Notes: generated from the sequence alone by a model not told the origin. A stretch of 64,000 nucleotides of DNA from Oscheius sp. JU75 (GCA_037178855.1 JASJZC010000002.1:3968001-4032000), one strand, 5' to 3'; positions 26,055 through 36,845 are shown, counted from the first letter of the stretch. Translations and numbers: made by a program.

Positions 26055-27745
26055 ATGCTACTCCGTTATTTCAACATCTCTTCCTATCCAAGAAGTTCCA
26101 GAGCTAATCCCCTTCAGCTAGTCTCTTCTATTCTGCTAACATTACTTCTGCTCTTTAGTCGCTGGTCAAAAAGTCTGGAGATGTCAGAACAAGACTACAT
26201 TTGGTCTGTGGCTGTTAATGACTGGATCAGCGACTTTGAGTGAGTACACTCGAATCAAAACAGAGGAACAATTAAGACCTCCGTTCGAGACAGTTTTCGG
26301 TTCGCGAAACTTTGTCGAAGCACAAAATGAAATATTTGAACCTCTTGGCTACAAATTGAAGGAAAAAACTGTCATTCCGAAGTTGGATTATACTAAACCT
26401 CTCGATTGTTCTCAGGTAAGTCATAAAAAAGATTTGGCTCTCTCCCAATAAAAGGGGGGCGTAGTAAATAACAGCGGGCGTCATCAGTAAAGGGGATGTC
26501 AAAACTTTTTTGCTTTTTTTGCACTCCTTTGCTTGGTTTGACCATATTTGTGACTAAAACAAGCCATAACAAAACTTTACCAAATGAAATAGCAGTAGAT
26601 TCTGAGTTTACGCGGATCAAAGCAGTTCTGAGCTTAATCACCTTTTGCAGTCAAAAGCTAATAAAAAACAACAAGTTCGTGGAACATCGTATAGCGATTT
26701 GAGCCAGTCTTTTTATTGAACAAGTTGGTTGAAGGTAGGGCTAAAACTAGGGTTGCTTGGACTTCTGGTTTTAGACTCTGGTTCAGTTTATAACGTAGTG
26801 ATTCGCTGCTAACCTGCAGCCTTTTGATTTAGCTACAAGATTACAGAGCCAGGTTCAGCTCAAAAGCTTCTGGACTCCCATTGGGAGAGGGCCAAAGATT
26901 CAGTTCATAAGGTTTAGGTATTCACCAAAAGTGCCGAAGGACTGCCGTCGATGAAGACGATTCCTTATCACTTATACGGCCCTTACAGCCTCAATGGATA
27001 TGTCAGTATTGTGAAGGTTGGAGATTTTAGCTTTGATCGGAATAGAAGTCATAATTTTAGGAGAGACCAGGGGAAGACAGTCAGGATCCAAAAACTCTCC
27101 AAGCACTACGCTACAAGCAAAGGAGACAGAAAGAACGTACTATATCTCTCTTTCCGCTTAGGATTTTCAGTTCAGATGAGCTCTATCAAAAGATGAAAGA
27201 GATCCATATAAAAGGCCATACCATTTTGGCAGTTGGACTGAAACCCGACTCCGAGGTTCGACTCCTCTTGGAACAGGAAGCCTCCCACGAGCTAGACATT
27301 GAAGTTAGAGAAGACATTGACAATCTCCCAAGGTAATTGGGTCGCTTTATTGAGTGAAATAATTTCAGTGGTAATGGTGACTATAACCTCATAACGCTCT
27401 TCTCTTCCTTGGAAAAGGTCGGCGTCACTAGATTACTGGATCCTTTTGGTGACTTGACTTTAATGAAGAAACTACGTTGTTTTCTTGCCTCGGACGGTTG
27501 TTTACTTGACGACAAATAACTATTTCCATTTAGGCCTGCTTATAGTCCGGATCCCAGTCGGTTACGACCTGCTTTTCTGGAACCAGAAGAGAGTGTACGG
27601 AAGAGCCCGAATCGGTCTTCTAATGGCCGGATTCGATATTGTGGATATTGTTAGAGATAGCTATGCCGTGAAATCAAGTCTGGATCTTTTTAGACCCCCT
27701 ACGGAGGCAGGAATCGGTGTTATTTTTGTGTTAAGAAAACGATAA
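26055..27745 (+). pseudogene. DUF268 family gene, probably broken
   Basis: DUF268 proteins are nematode-enriched, membrane-anchored proteins of unknown function with a methyltransferase-like fold. The last two exons are clear: 27369-27496 (LFSSLEKVGV, PFGDLTLMKKLRCFLASDG) and 27534-27745 (GLLIVRIPVGYDLLFWNQKR, VYGRARIGLLMAGFDIVD). Upstream, 27061-27332 is one open exon in compatible phase. The 5' part shows damage. A signal-anchor exon from 26055 (LQLVSSILLTLLLLF, then DYIWSVAVNDWISDF) is followed without a usable intron by the matching family sequence in another frame at 26241. A second frame change is needed near 26855 (LQDYRARF to KLLDSHWERAKD), and an in-frame TAG sits at 26915-26917 before VFTKSAEGLPSMKTIPYHLY. 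Either this is a pseudogene or splicing is unusual. Part of it is copied, inverted, at 35.1-35.7 kb with the same TAG. Confidence 0.6.
26429..27056 (+). repeat. Repeat R1, copy A (inside the DUF268 locus)
   Basis: About 628 bp covering an intron and an exon of the DUF268 locus. It is present again, reverse-complemented, at 35101-35726 with only scattered substitutions and small indels by eye. The copy includes intron sequence, so it arose by DNA duplication and not from a processed mRNA. Confidence 0.95.
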
Positions 27746-28548
27746 ACATTAATAAAGCTATCTTCGAGGGATTCTACGCGAAATGTCTTCTTCTTTCTTC
27801 TAAAGGCAAACCCACGCAGCGCTAACACCTAACTCCTACATTTCTGGATCAGAGATTTGTTCCCATTCCCTGGACTCTACTCAGAGACCGTTAGGCTTTT
27901 GATTTAAAATTAAAAAAAACCAAACCAGCCGTCTCCGATGGCTTCGCCGTTCTTTTGCTTTCAATTTGCATTGACGGCTGCATCACTTCGTAGTAACAAA
28001 AGATTCAAATGTGCCGGGGTTAACAGAGAGGAATTTGTCATCATGGCCTTGTCCGAGTTAAACACAGAGGATTGTGGATGATAGTAAACACTCCAAGACT
28101 GAGATTCCAGACTTACCGCCCTGGACATGTCCTACCTGTCCTGTCTCTCAGTCTTCGAGCGGGGAGCAAATGAAGAGGTGTTTCTACTTCGAGATAAAGT
28201 GAGGCAGTGAGCAGGGGCTCAGGGAATGTAGGGAGGGACAAATTATTTCCACAGACCTCATTTTTAGCCAAGTTGGAAACTCTTAATGATCTTGAATTTG
28301 AGAGAAAGCTCCCTATCCACAGCCCTCACTTTTTGAATTCAATTCAAATCTCAACCTGTCTATGAGTATAAAACTGATAGAATAGTCAATCGGGAAAGTT
28401 GTTTTCGGCAAACCGATTAATTCTCCCATCGATGCCGAACAAATGTTCGCCATTCACAATATATGTAAGTCCCACATATGTCTTATTTTTTTCTTTAAAT
28501 TTTATTTGCCTCTTTTTGAATCGTTTTCGTCACATACCAAAAAAAAAC
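27746..28548. other. Intergenic, no gene recognised
   Basis: 3' flank of the DUF268 locus. An AATAAA-type signal near 27750 follows its stop codon. Nothing else could be assigned before the repeat array. Confidence 0.4.
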
Positions 28549-29078
28549 TTCTTCTACTATAGCGCTGCCTGTACCTGTAGCGCTAAAAGAGGGACATCGT
28601 ACGCCGCTACACAACTTCGGGTTCATTTCCTTGCGAGGAAGTTGATCCTACGCGATAGAAAATATACGCTGACTTTCTCTTCAATGAACCCAGTATCATT
28701 TGAAAAAGCAGTATCGCCTGTGACTCTGTTGGATGGAGTGTTGCGTAGCCTTCTTTCTTCCACTTTTTTTTTCTTCTACTATAGCGCTGCCTGTGCCTGT
28801 AGGGCTAAAAGAGGGATGTCGTACGCTACACAACTTCGGGTTCATTCCCTTGCGAGGAAGATGATCCTACGCGATAGAAGATATCCGCTGATTTTCTTTT
28901 CAATGAACCTACAGTGTCATTTGAGGCAGTAGTCTCGGCTTTGACTCTGTTGGATGGAATGTCGCGTCACCTTTTTAATCTTTTACATTTGTTTTCTTCT
29001 ACTGTAGCGCTAAAAGAGGGGTATCGTACGTCGCTACACAACTTCGGGTTCATCCCCTTGCGAGGAAGATGATCCTAC
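28549..29078 (+). repeat. Repeat R2 array 1: two full units and one truncated
   Basis: Tandem units begin at 28549, 28773 and about 28995 with CTTCTACT(A/G)TAGCGCT; spacing is 222-224 bp. Shared blocks are GCTACACAACTTCGGGTTCA, TTGCGAGGAAG(T/A)TGATCCTA and GACTCTGTTGGATGGA. The third unit stops after about 85 bp. Unit 1 carries a perfect 7-bp inverted repeat (TAGCGCT / AGCGCTA) around a 12-nt loop; unit 2 has a mismatch in one arm. The long open frame through the array also crosses the tandem junctions and is probably fortuitous. Confidence 0.95.
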
Positions 29079-29750
29079 CGTCAGCTGAATCAGTCTGACT
29101 GTGACTGCGGTAAAACATGGAGGAATATTGCTTTACAGACGTTTTCACATATAACCAGATTGAATTTGTTACAACAATCAGCAGTTGACTGTGAAAATTA
29201 GTGTGAGAATCTATATGTTTTGAGGCAAAAAGGAGAATTTCCTAGCCACAACTGTCTTGTTAGCCTAATTCCTTGGTAGATAGCTTAATTTGTCAGCTTA
29301 GGTTTGAGACCACGGACAACCACAGACAGAACCAGACGCCATGGAACTTTAATAGTTTTGCTGCCAGGTTTCATCGTCCTTCTCAAACTTTAAAAACTTT
29401 CTTTTCGAAAGGATTAAAAATGGGAAAATCAGGATGGTAGAAGGTTGTTCGAGGACCATGAAAGTGTGAAAGGTGAAATTATTTTTTTGTATAGTATGAA
29501 TACACAACGAAAAATGAACACTTGAACTCTGTCTCTATTCCCTTTTGATGACTATCGAACAATTTGTATTTTTCCCAATGTTCCAGTGCTCTTTTTGTTT
29601 GCGAAACGTCCTGAGACAGCAGCCGCCTTTGAATCATGGAAATAGTCGATTAAGGTAACCAAGAGTTCAAGATTGGTATTTTGATCTTCAGTATCCTTTT
29701 TTCTCTCTTTATTCTTTCCCATTGTTCTTTTGTCACATTGTTTCAGGGCA
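29079..29750. other. Upstream region of the STELLO-like gene
   Basis: No gene seen. It ends in CATTGTTTCAGGGCA just before the start codon of the next gene, compatible with trans-splicing. Confidence 0.4.
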
Positions 29751-32643
29751 ATGCTTTGTCGAAAAGCTAGGACGAGGATATTTTTCACCTGCATTCTAAC
29801 AATAATAGTATATATCACAGTTATCAGTTCGATGAGGGCTGTAGAGAAGACCTTTCATGATTTTAGTCGGTAAGTTTGTTTCTGTATTTCCTGGTACTTT
29901 CTCAAAAGATAATGGTTTTGATATTATGGATAGTCACCACAATAAGAATTTTAGCCACGTATCTGAGCGATTTCAAAGACAAACGAAAGCCACAAAATGG
30001 ATAGTGGTTACGTCAATTCAACATCCTACGCAAGACGTGATAGTGAGTTCACCTATGCGTTAGACTGATACATAATTCTCAGAATCTTGCCTCGCAGCCT
30101 GGTTGGAATGTGGTTGTCGTAGCTGATAAAAAGACTCCGAAGGACTGGAATCATTCAAATGTCCATTTTCTTTCAATCGAAAATCAGCTAGCGTTTGGGG
30201 ATTTTGCGGAAAACCTGCCGTTCAATAGCTATACGAGGAAGAATCTCGGATACTTGTATGCTATCAGTCAGGGAGCCGAGTGGATATATGACACGGACGA
30301 TGACAATAAGCCTTACCGTAAGGTGTACTTGTTCAAACCGAAAGACAAATTTTTCAGACCGCGGTCTTGACCAGTTCGACTACGGTCCCACAATTTCGGG
30401 TCTTCGGTTTAAGCCAGCGTCTAACAGTCTCCAGGACAAACTCTTCAATCCATACCAATTCTACGGCTTCAAAGAAATGTGGCCACGTGGATTTCCACTC
30501 GAATATCTCCAAAACCACACAAACGGTCAAGACAATATGATTCTTTGTCACAAAATGAAGAAATCAGTTGTTCAACAGGGGGTCGTTCACCGCGATCCGG
30601 ATGTGGATGCAATTTATAGGTAGGAGCTTCCAGTATCTGCTAATAGTTGTTACAGGCTTTTGCATGCTGATAAGAAAGGATTACATGTGACATTTAACAG
30701 TCGCGCACCGTCAATAGTATTGGAAAAGGGAACGTACTCTCCGTGGAACTCGCAGAATACCCTCTTCCACTACAAGGCCTTCTTCACTATGTTCCTGCCG
30801 ACTACTGTAGCATTCAGGTTCAGTTCCTTGTTTTATTAGTCACTATACATTTCCAGAGTGACCGACATCTGGAGGTCTTACTTTGCTCAGAAACTTCTTC
30901 ACCTCATTGGAGAATCTGTTGCCTTCTATCCGGTGAACGCCGTCCAAGTCAGAAATGCTCACGACTATCTCAAAGACATGGATCAGGAAATGTAAGTTTT
31001 TGTAGATCACAGCAATGAGTACCACTGGAAATATATGTACAGAGCTTTTCCAGAGACGTGTACGAAAAGTCTGGTCAGATGGTCGCCTTCCTTGACTCCT
31101 GGAACTGTTCGCACAAAAAGGCTGACGGATGCACTCTTGAGCTGGCTAAAGCCTTTGTGTTAGTTTTTCTGAAGTTTTTTGTAAAAGCATTTTAGAGGAA
31201 AGAAATTCTTCAAATCAGAGGACTACGATCTTATAGTCTCCTGGATTGCAGCTTTAAAGGGATTGGAGTACACTTTTCCGTCGGTTGTCACTTCTGTGAT
31301 CGATCCCTATCGAGATGAAGAAGCTGACAAGTTCGGAAACTGTAGAAGAGCAAACATTGATTTTGGAACTGATCAATACAGTCATCAGTTGGGCAATAGA
31401 AGGGTAAGAGATTCATATTTGCAAAATGTGAGTATTGTAGGAAGAAGTTCTTGCAAAACAGGCCGTCACAAACTATAACGAAGTGTTACATTGGTGTGGA
31501 CAAAACTCAATAACTCGAGGTGAGATTGATTATTTAAAATACTTGTAGCTTTAGACCGAAAACTACCTTTACCGTCGGACTTCACAGGCTCCCTGACCAA
31601 TGGAACCTTGAAGGACCGGCAGAGCAATGTAGGCTCCCGATTGTTAATTGATCGCTTTCTTTAGGCTTTAATTTTGATCAACAACTATCCCTGGAAGACA
31701 GCCATTGGTCTTCTCCAGCGCCTCTACTCTACCTTCTTTGCCACAATCATTTTCTGTGGGACATGGAATCGAACCACGTTGGTCGATGGTATCAATGCTT
31801 CCGTCCAGTGTATCAAAACATTTCAGAGACCCTTTCTATTCAAGAGCCCATAAACTATATTCACATGACAGAAGATGAGATGAACAAGGGATATAACTAC
31901 CATTTCTGTTTCAGTAAGGCGAGGGATCTCCGTCTTCAGAACATTACGGGTTCGCTCTAACTATGTTAATCGATATACACAAACAGCTTAGGCTATTTCT
32001 TTGTCTCCGATGACACAATTTTCAATTTTTGGAACGAGATTCCAATAGACAAGGTTAACCTGCCAATAAGCATCGACTATCACTCTCTGTACTACTGGAA
32101 TAAAACCTACGGAGAAAAAACCCTCGAACTATTAGGTAGTACATTCAAAAACGACGCAGAAGTGCAGAGAAGTTGGGAAGAGATGAAGACACGAGTTGTG
32201 CAGAAAAAACTGGACGAGACCGGGGAAAAGTATATGCTGAACTTTACGGGAAAAGCTTGCAATGATTTGTGAGTCTTTCAAATTGAAAAATCTTACCAAA
32301 AGTTCAGTCTGTATGTTCCAACAAGCTACATGGACTACTTTTCGAACATGATTGAGGTCCTGGTTTTGTCGGAAATGTTTGTGGAGAACGCAATGCCAAA
32401 ACTCTTGCATACTGTCGACTTGGATAGGTATGTTTCTATTCCTAAATGCTGAAAAACTGTTTTAGAGGGAAAGGTTTTATATCCTCATGGGCCGAGGGTC
32501 GAGGCTGGAACTTGACCAACTACAAAGAGGCGCACCTCGGTCTACACCCGGTCAAGATGAGTACATTGGAGAACGATTTAAAGCAGAGAAAACACTTTTG
32601 TGATAATGTGATTGACAGATTCGTTAAAGAAATCTTCCGGTAA
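29751..32643 (+). CDS. STELLO/DUF288-type glycosyltransferase-like protein
   Basis: Family named for plant STELLO proteins, Golgi glycosyltransferase-like proteins; in nematodes DUF288 proteins are mostly uncharacterised. 15 exons, all phase-consistent: 29751-29869, 29955-30042, 30083-30317, 30358-30619, 30656-30817, 30857-30991, 31054-31158, 31196-31403, 31441-31519, 31549-31628, 31665-31788, 31827-31949, 31992-32268, 32308-32427, 32466-32643; 764 aa, about the usual length. It begins MLCRKARTRIFF and a signal anchor (CILTIIVYITVISSM), so it is a type II membrane protein. Domain landmarks: KWIVVTSIQHPT, GAEWIYDTDDDNKPY with a DXD-type metal motif, MWPRGFPLEY, PWNSQNTLFHYKAFF, NITGYFFVSDDTIFNFW. 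Unlike the neighbouring DUF268 locus it is intact. Its exon 1-intron 1-exon 2 region is duplicated at 36404-36590. Confidence 0.85.
29812..29997 (+). repeat. Repeat R4, copy A (STELLO-like exons 1-2)
   Basis: 186 bp spanning the end of exon 1, all of intron 1 and the start of exon 2. It is repeated in direct orientation at 36404-36590 with a few substitutions and one extra T before the exon 2 acceptor. Confidence 0.93.
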
Positions 32644-32706
32644 CTAGGATGTTTGTTTGTAGAGATAGATAATAAAATTGTTCAGAAATTCATTCGAGAT
32701 TACAAC

Positions 32707-33342
32707 TTAGAACTTCATTTTCTTGTAGAGGTAGACACACCAAGCAACGAGACTTTGATACACGGTCGAGCCAAGAGTTAGTAGAAACACAATGACAATT
32801 GTAGCGGCATGTTCCTCTGGAACCTCTGAAAGTTGATACAGTTTCCATTAAATGTGAAACTGACGCTTGCCGTTTTCGACGACGATTTGGCGATGCCTCG
32901 AAAAGTTGACGATAAAATCAAGGAGAACCAAGCCACTGAGTACAGCCGAACCGATCTAAAGCCGACATCTCCAAAAAAAAAAAAGAAAAAATGCCGAGAA
33001 CAAGTAGAGGTAGACATTGAGGCATCCCTTGCGATACTTCTCCCCGTAAATGGCGTTTCCGAGAGTGAGTGCTGCGACAATTTCAAGAAGCAGACCCACA
33101 AAATGGTCTCCAAAGGCACCCGGGCTAATGATAGCGTAGATTAGCACGAGGATACAAAAGAGGATTTGAATTCCAAGAATGACGTTCATGCAAAACTGAA
33201 GTCGATTTAATTTAATTCATCACGACGATATCATAATAAAATAATTATTAAAGCCTACCTCAACTCGTTGCTCCTTCTTGCCGGCGATTTTTCCGCCATT
33301 AGCGAAAATCTGTTGATAGGGAACCTCCAGGTCGTAGTCCAT
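32707..33342 (-). CDS. Small membrane protein with about four helices, unknown
   Basis: I do not recognise the family. Proposed exons, minus strand: 33342-33259, 33195-33016, 32955-32865, 32825-32707; 157 aa. It begins MDYDLEVPYQQIFANGGKIA, then a helix FCMNVILGIQILFCILVLIY, a second (FVGLLLEIVAALTLGNAIYG), a third (IGSAVLSGLVLLDFIVNF) and a fourth (AATIVIVFLLTLGSTVYQSL), ending LYKKMK. The second intron has a weak donor (AAT|GTCTAC) and contains a T12 run; without that splice the protein would stop just after the second helix. Tetraspan topology is inferred from hydrophobicity only. Confidence 0.6.
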
Positions 33343-33472
33343 TTTCGGCTATTATGAGCAGAAGGACTCTGACCTGTCGACGCGACGCGTTCCCAGCTGT
33401 TATGACCACAGGTCAATTATGCGTTGAAACAAGTCGATTTGAAACAAAGATTTATTATTAGATGTTAGTTTA

Positions 33473-34271
33473 TTAGAAGGGAACAATCCAGTCGGCGTTT
33501 TTCTCAGGCGAAACAACGTCGTCATCATTATCCACGTACTTAGGAAGACGAGAGGAGACTGTGGAAAGACCTCTTTTCTTAGTCTTGATAGCTCGTTCAC
33601 TGAAATAGACTATTTTCAAGTGAACATAGAACAGGCTCACTCATCATACTGCTTCTCCTCTCGCACTGACTCCTCTCTTCTCTCGTGCCGTTCGACTCTC
33701 TCTGGAGCAGGAGAAGGAGTAGTCATTCCAAGAAGTCGTTGGAAGGACGGAGGCATGGTCAATCCGGGCATTGTTGGCATTGGGGCCAAAGTGATAGGAC
33801 CATTTGGACCAGGAGAAAGATTCGGGAGAGTTGGAAGAGCGGGGAACGCGAGAGGAGGAAGAGTTGCAGGGCGATCCGGCTGCGGAGCCAAGTTCAAAAG
33901 AGGGATTTGAAAAGGGATCATTTGAACTTGTGCTGGGGCTGCAGGTCGAACCATTCTGGTAGCTGGACGAGGAACGACTCTTGGCTGAGGAACAGTAGCG
34001 CCATTCGGCGCTCGTCTCAGCCCGGTGGACATTCTGTGTGCATGAGGAACCAAACTGAGGCCTTCAGCTGGAACAATTGGAGCTCTTAAGGGAAGGATCG
34101 GTTTTAAAAAAGGATACAAAACCTTCGAATATGCTTTTTGGTAACGAATGCAGTCTTGGCAGACTTGATGCCGGAGGCGCGAGGAACTTCCTCAAGGGCA
34201 TTGGATGCCAAGAAAGTGGCGAAGATGAGAGAAAGTTGTAGCAGCATCCGGGTGAACTGGGGGTCGCGCAT
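33473..34271 (-). CDS. Secreted proline-rich protein, unknown function
   Basis: Exons, minus strand: 34271-34123, 34084-33641, 33599-33473; 239 aa. The N-terminus has a basic start and a hydrophobic core (MLLQLSLIFATFLASNA), a convincing signal peptide. The middle is Pro/Ala/Leu-rich (for example PALPTLPNLSPGPNGPITL and APMPTMPGLTMPPSF). The C-terminal quarter becomes charged (ERRESV-like runs, YVDNDDDVVSPEKNADW) and ends IVPF. No known domain was recognised; an extracellular matrix or cuticle-associated role is only a guess. Both splice junctions keep phase. Confidence 0.65.
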
Positions 34272-34857
34272 GGGGACAACTGATCAATTCTTAGCCGTCG
34301 GGATAGGTGAAAGCTCTCAATCCTGTTTCGTCTGTCGGGCAGCCTGACAAGCGGGTTCGATGTGTCAAAAATGGAAAGCGAGGGCGAAAAAGAACTTACC
34401 GTTTGAAACGTTTTACTTTTACGAACAGGGTGACATTTTCATTCAGCCACTCTTTTGTGAAGAACGTAGGAGATTCTCGTTTGGGGGCCAAGGAAGTACT
34501 TGACCCAGCACCAGTAACAGTTATTGATATATAATAATTATGGCCTTGACGGAACTACTTTTAAACGCGGCTAAGTCGTTCCGATTCTATAGTTTGAACG
34601 TAGTCTCTTTGACAAGTCATCAAATGCTCACAGAACAAGTTCTTAGCAACATAACTGTATCTCCCAGATAACTCGGAAAAAGTTATCATAAATTTTTTCA
34701 TATTTTCACATTCTCACATTTGTAGTTTTTTTTTCATTGTTCCTCTAGGGTCAATTCTTCTTTCGCCTAACCTTTTTTGTTACCTTGATCTTTTTAACAG
34801 CCGAATGAGCCTCAATGTAACAATTTTGAGTGGTCATTGGTCAAATTGAGGTCAAGC
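34272..34857. other. Intergenic, no gene recognised
   Basis: Upstream flank of the proline-rich gene and left flank of the repeat mosaic; A/T-rich near 34680-34740. Confidence 0.4.
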
Positions 34858-35097
34858 ATCCCCGCCAGAAATAGCATTTCCAAAAGAATAACCCGCAGGC
34901 AGTTGGTATATACTCCATTCAAAGTGTGGTTCCAACTCTCATCACACTCATCATTTTCTGGATCTCCGCCTCCTTCAACATATAGCTATCGGTTTCTTTC
35001 AGCCAGAAAGCTGTTGGTCCGTCTGTACAATGTACAATATTATAACTGCCCACACGCTTTCCCCTGAATATTCATACAAGCAATAGATGTCACCACA
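34858..35097. repeat. Repeat R3, left copy (mosaic boundary)
   Basis: About 240 bp, nearly identical and in the same orientation as 36598-36845. Read on the minus strand it holds a frame of about 48 codons (34919-35065), starting behind an acceptor-like ATATTCAG and containing GPTAFWLKETDSYMLKEAE; the frame is intact in both copies, so R3 may be an exon fragment of an unidentified gene. Confidence 0.95.
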
Positions 35098-35100
35098 CCA

Positions 35101-35726
35101 AATTATGGCTTTTATTCCGATCAAAACTAAAATCTCCAACCTTCACAATACTGACATATCCATTGAGGCTGTAAGGGCCGTATAAGTGATAAGGAATCGT
35201 CTTCATCGACGGCAGTCCTTCGGCACTTTTGGTGAATACCTAAACCTTATGAACTGAATCTTTGGCCCTCTCCCAATGGGAGTCCAGAAGCTTTTGAGCT
35301 GAACCTGGCTCTGTAATCTTGTAGCTAAATCAAAAGGCTGCAGGTTAGCAGCGAATCACTACGTTATAAACTGAACCAGTGTCTAAAACCAGAAGTCCAA
35401 GCAACCCTAGTTTTAGCCCTACCTTCAACCAACTTGTTCAATAAGAAGACCGGCTCAAATCGCTATACGATGTTTCACGAACTTGTTGTTTTTTATTAGC
35501 CTTTGACTGCAAAAGGTGGTTAAGCTCAGAACTGCTTTGATCCGCGCAAACTCAGAATCTACTGCTATTTCATCTGGTAAAGTTTTGTTATGGCTTGTTT
35601 TAGTCACAAATATGGTTAAACCAACCAAAGGAGTGCAAAAAAGCAAAAAAGTTTTGACATCCCCTTTACTGACGACGCCCGCTGTTGTTTACTACGCCCC
35701 CTTTTATTGGGAGAGAGCCAAATCTT
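35101..35726 (-). repeat. Repeat R1, copy B (inverted DUF268 fragment)
   Basis: Reverse complement of 26429-27056. It carries the intron, the coding-like segment PSMKTIPYHLYGPYSLNG and the same in-frame TAG as copy A. It cannot encode a whole protein alone. Confidence 0.95.
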
Positions 35727-36206
35727 GTCGTGTCGCGTGGCCTTCTTTCTTTCACTTTTTTTTTTTCTTCTACTATAGCGCTGCCTGTACCTGTAGCGCT
35801 AAAAGAGGGACATCGTACGCCGCTACACAACTTCGGGTTCATTTCCTTGCGAGGAAGTTGATCCTACGCGATAGAAAATATACGCTGACTTTCTCTTCAA
35901 TGAACCCAGTATCATTTGAAAAAGCAGTATCGCCTGTGACTCTGTTGGATGGAGTGTTGCGTAGCCTTCTTTCTTCCACTTTTTTTTTTCTTCTACTATA
36001 GCGCTGCCTGTGCCTGTAGCACTAAAAGAGGGATGTCGTACGTCGCTACACAACTTCGGGTTCATTCCCTTGCGAGGAAGATGATCCTACGCGATAGAAG
36101 ATATCCGCTGATTTTCTTTTCAATCAACCCACAGTGTCATTTGAGACAGTAGTCTCGGCTTTGACTCTGTTGGATGGAGTGTCACGTCACCTTTTTAATC
36201 TTTTAC
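35727..36206 (+). repeat. Repeat R2 array 2: unit tail plus two units
   Basis: Starts with a 40-bp unit end (35727-35766), then units at 35767 and 35990 that pair by sequence with units 1 and 2 of array 1: unit 1 pairs with unit 1 and unit 2 with unit 2. The array was therefore copied as a block. It abuts R1 copy B directly. Unit 1 keeps the 7-bp TAGCGCT hairpin; unit 2 has lost it. Confidence 0.95.
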
Positions 36207-36400
36207 CGGCCCAGTGGCTTCACTGTGAAAAAAGCCAAGTTCTATAGCGCACCCAAAGTTGACTTGTCAACCAATCTAGGCAATAACTGTTCCCGAACAA
36301 CAAAATTTCTGGACAACATAATTGGCTCGCTTCTGTTTCGTGACCACGGACAAACAAAGAAACAGAGTCCGCCACAGAAACCATCGCGCTTTAGATAGTA
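36207..36400 (+). other. Coding-like fragment inside the mosaic
   Basis: A segment with no other copy in the window. It stays open in one frame to a stop near 36396, with a non-random composition (FTVKKAKFYSAPKVDLSTN, later FRDHGQTKKQSPPQKPSRF). It may be an exon captured from a gene outside the window. No family recognised. Confidence 0.4.
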
Positions 36401-36403
36401 GAG

Positions 36404-36590
36404 ATATCACAGTTATCAGTTCGATGAGGGCTGTAGAGAAGACCTTTCATGATTTTAGTCGGTAAGTTTGTTTCTGTATTTCCTCGTACTTTCTCAAAAG
36501 ATAATGATTTTGGTATTATGGATAGTCACAACAATAAGAATTTTTAGCCACGTATCTGAGCGATTTCAAAGACAAACGAAAGCCACAAAA
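36404..36590 (+). repeat. Repeat R4, copy B (STELLO-like fragment)
   Basis: Direct copy of 29812-29997, including intron 1 of the STELLO-like gene, ending in mid-exon 2. It is a dead fragment with no downstream exons. Confidence 0.93.
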
Positions 36591-36597
36591 CAGAAGT

Positions 36598-36845
36598 ATC
36601 CCCGCCAGAAATAGCATTTCCAAAAGAATAACCCGCAGGCAGTTGGTATATACTCCATTCAAAGTGTGGTTCCAACTCTCATCACACTCATCATTTTCTG
36701 GATCTCCGCCTCCTTCAACATATAGCTATCGGTTTCTTTCAGCCAGAAAGCTGTTGGTCCGTCTGTACAATGTACATTATTATAACTGCCCACACGCTTT
36801 CCCCTGAATATTCATTGGGTAGACAAGCAATAGATGTCACCACAA
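36598..36845. repeat. Repeat R3, right copy (mosaic boundary)
   Basis: Direct repeat of 34858-35097, offset by 1740 bp, with one 7-bp insertion (TGGGTAG) near its end. The minus-strand frame is at 36659-36805. Confidence 0.95.

Noticed and set aside
28399-28932. A 177-codon frame across the R2 repeats.
   Set aside because: It crosses tandem unit junctions and poly-T runs, differs between copies and looks like fortuitous translation of the repeat.
35516-36001. A 161-codon frame spanning the end of R1 copy B and the R2 units.
   Set aside because: It runs across a duplication junction between two unrelated repeats, so it cannot be an inherited protein.
34858-36845. R3 copies as LTRs of a retrotransposon.
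   Set aside because: They do not begin TG and end CA, no primer-binding site or polypurine tract was seen, and the interior holds host fragments instead of gag or pol.
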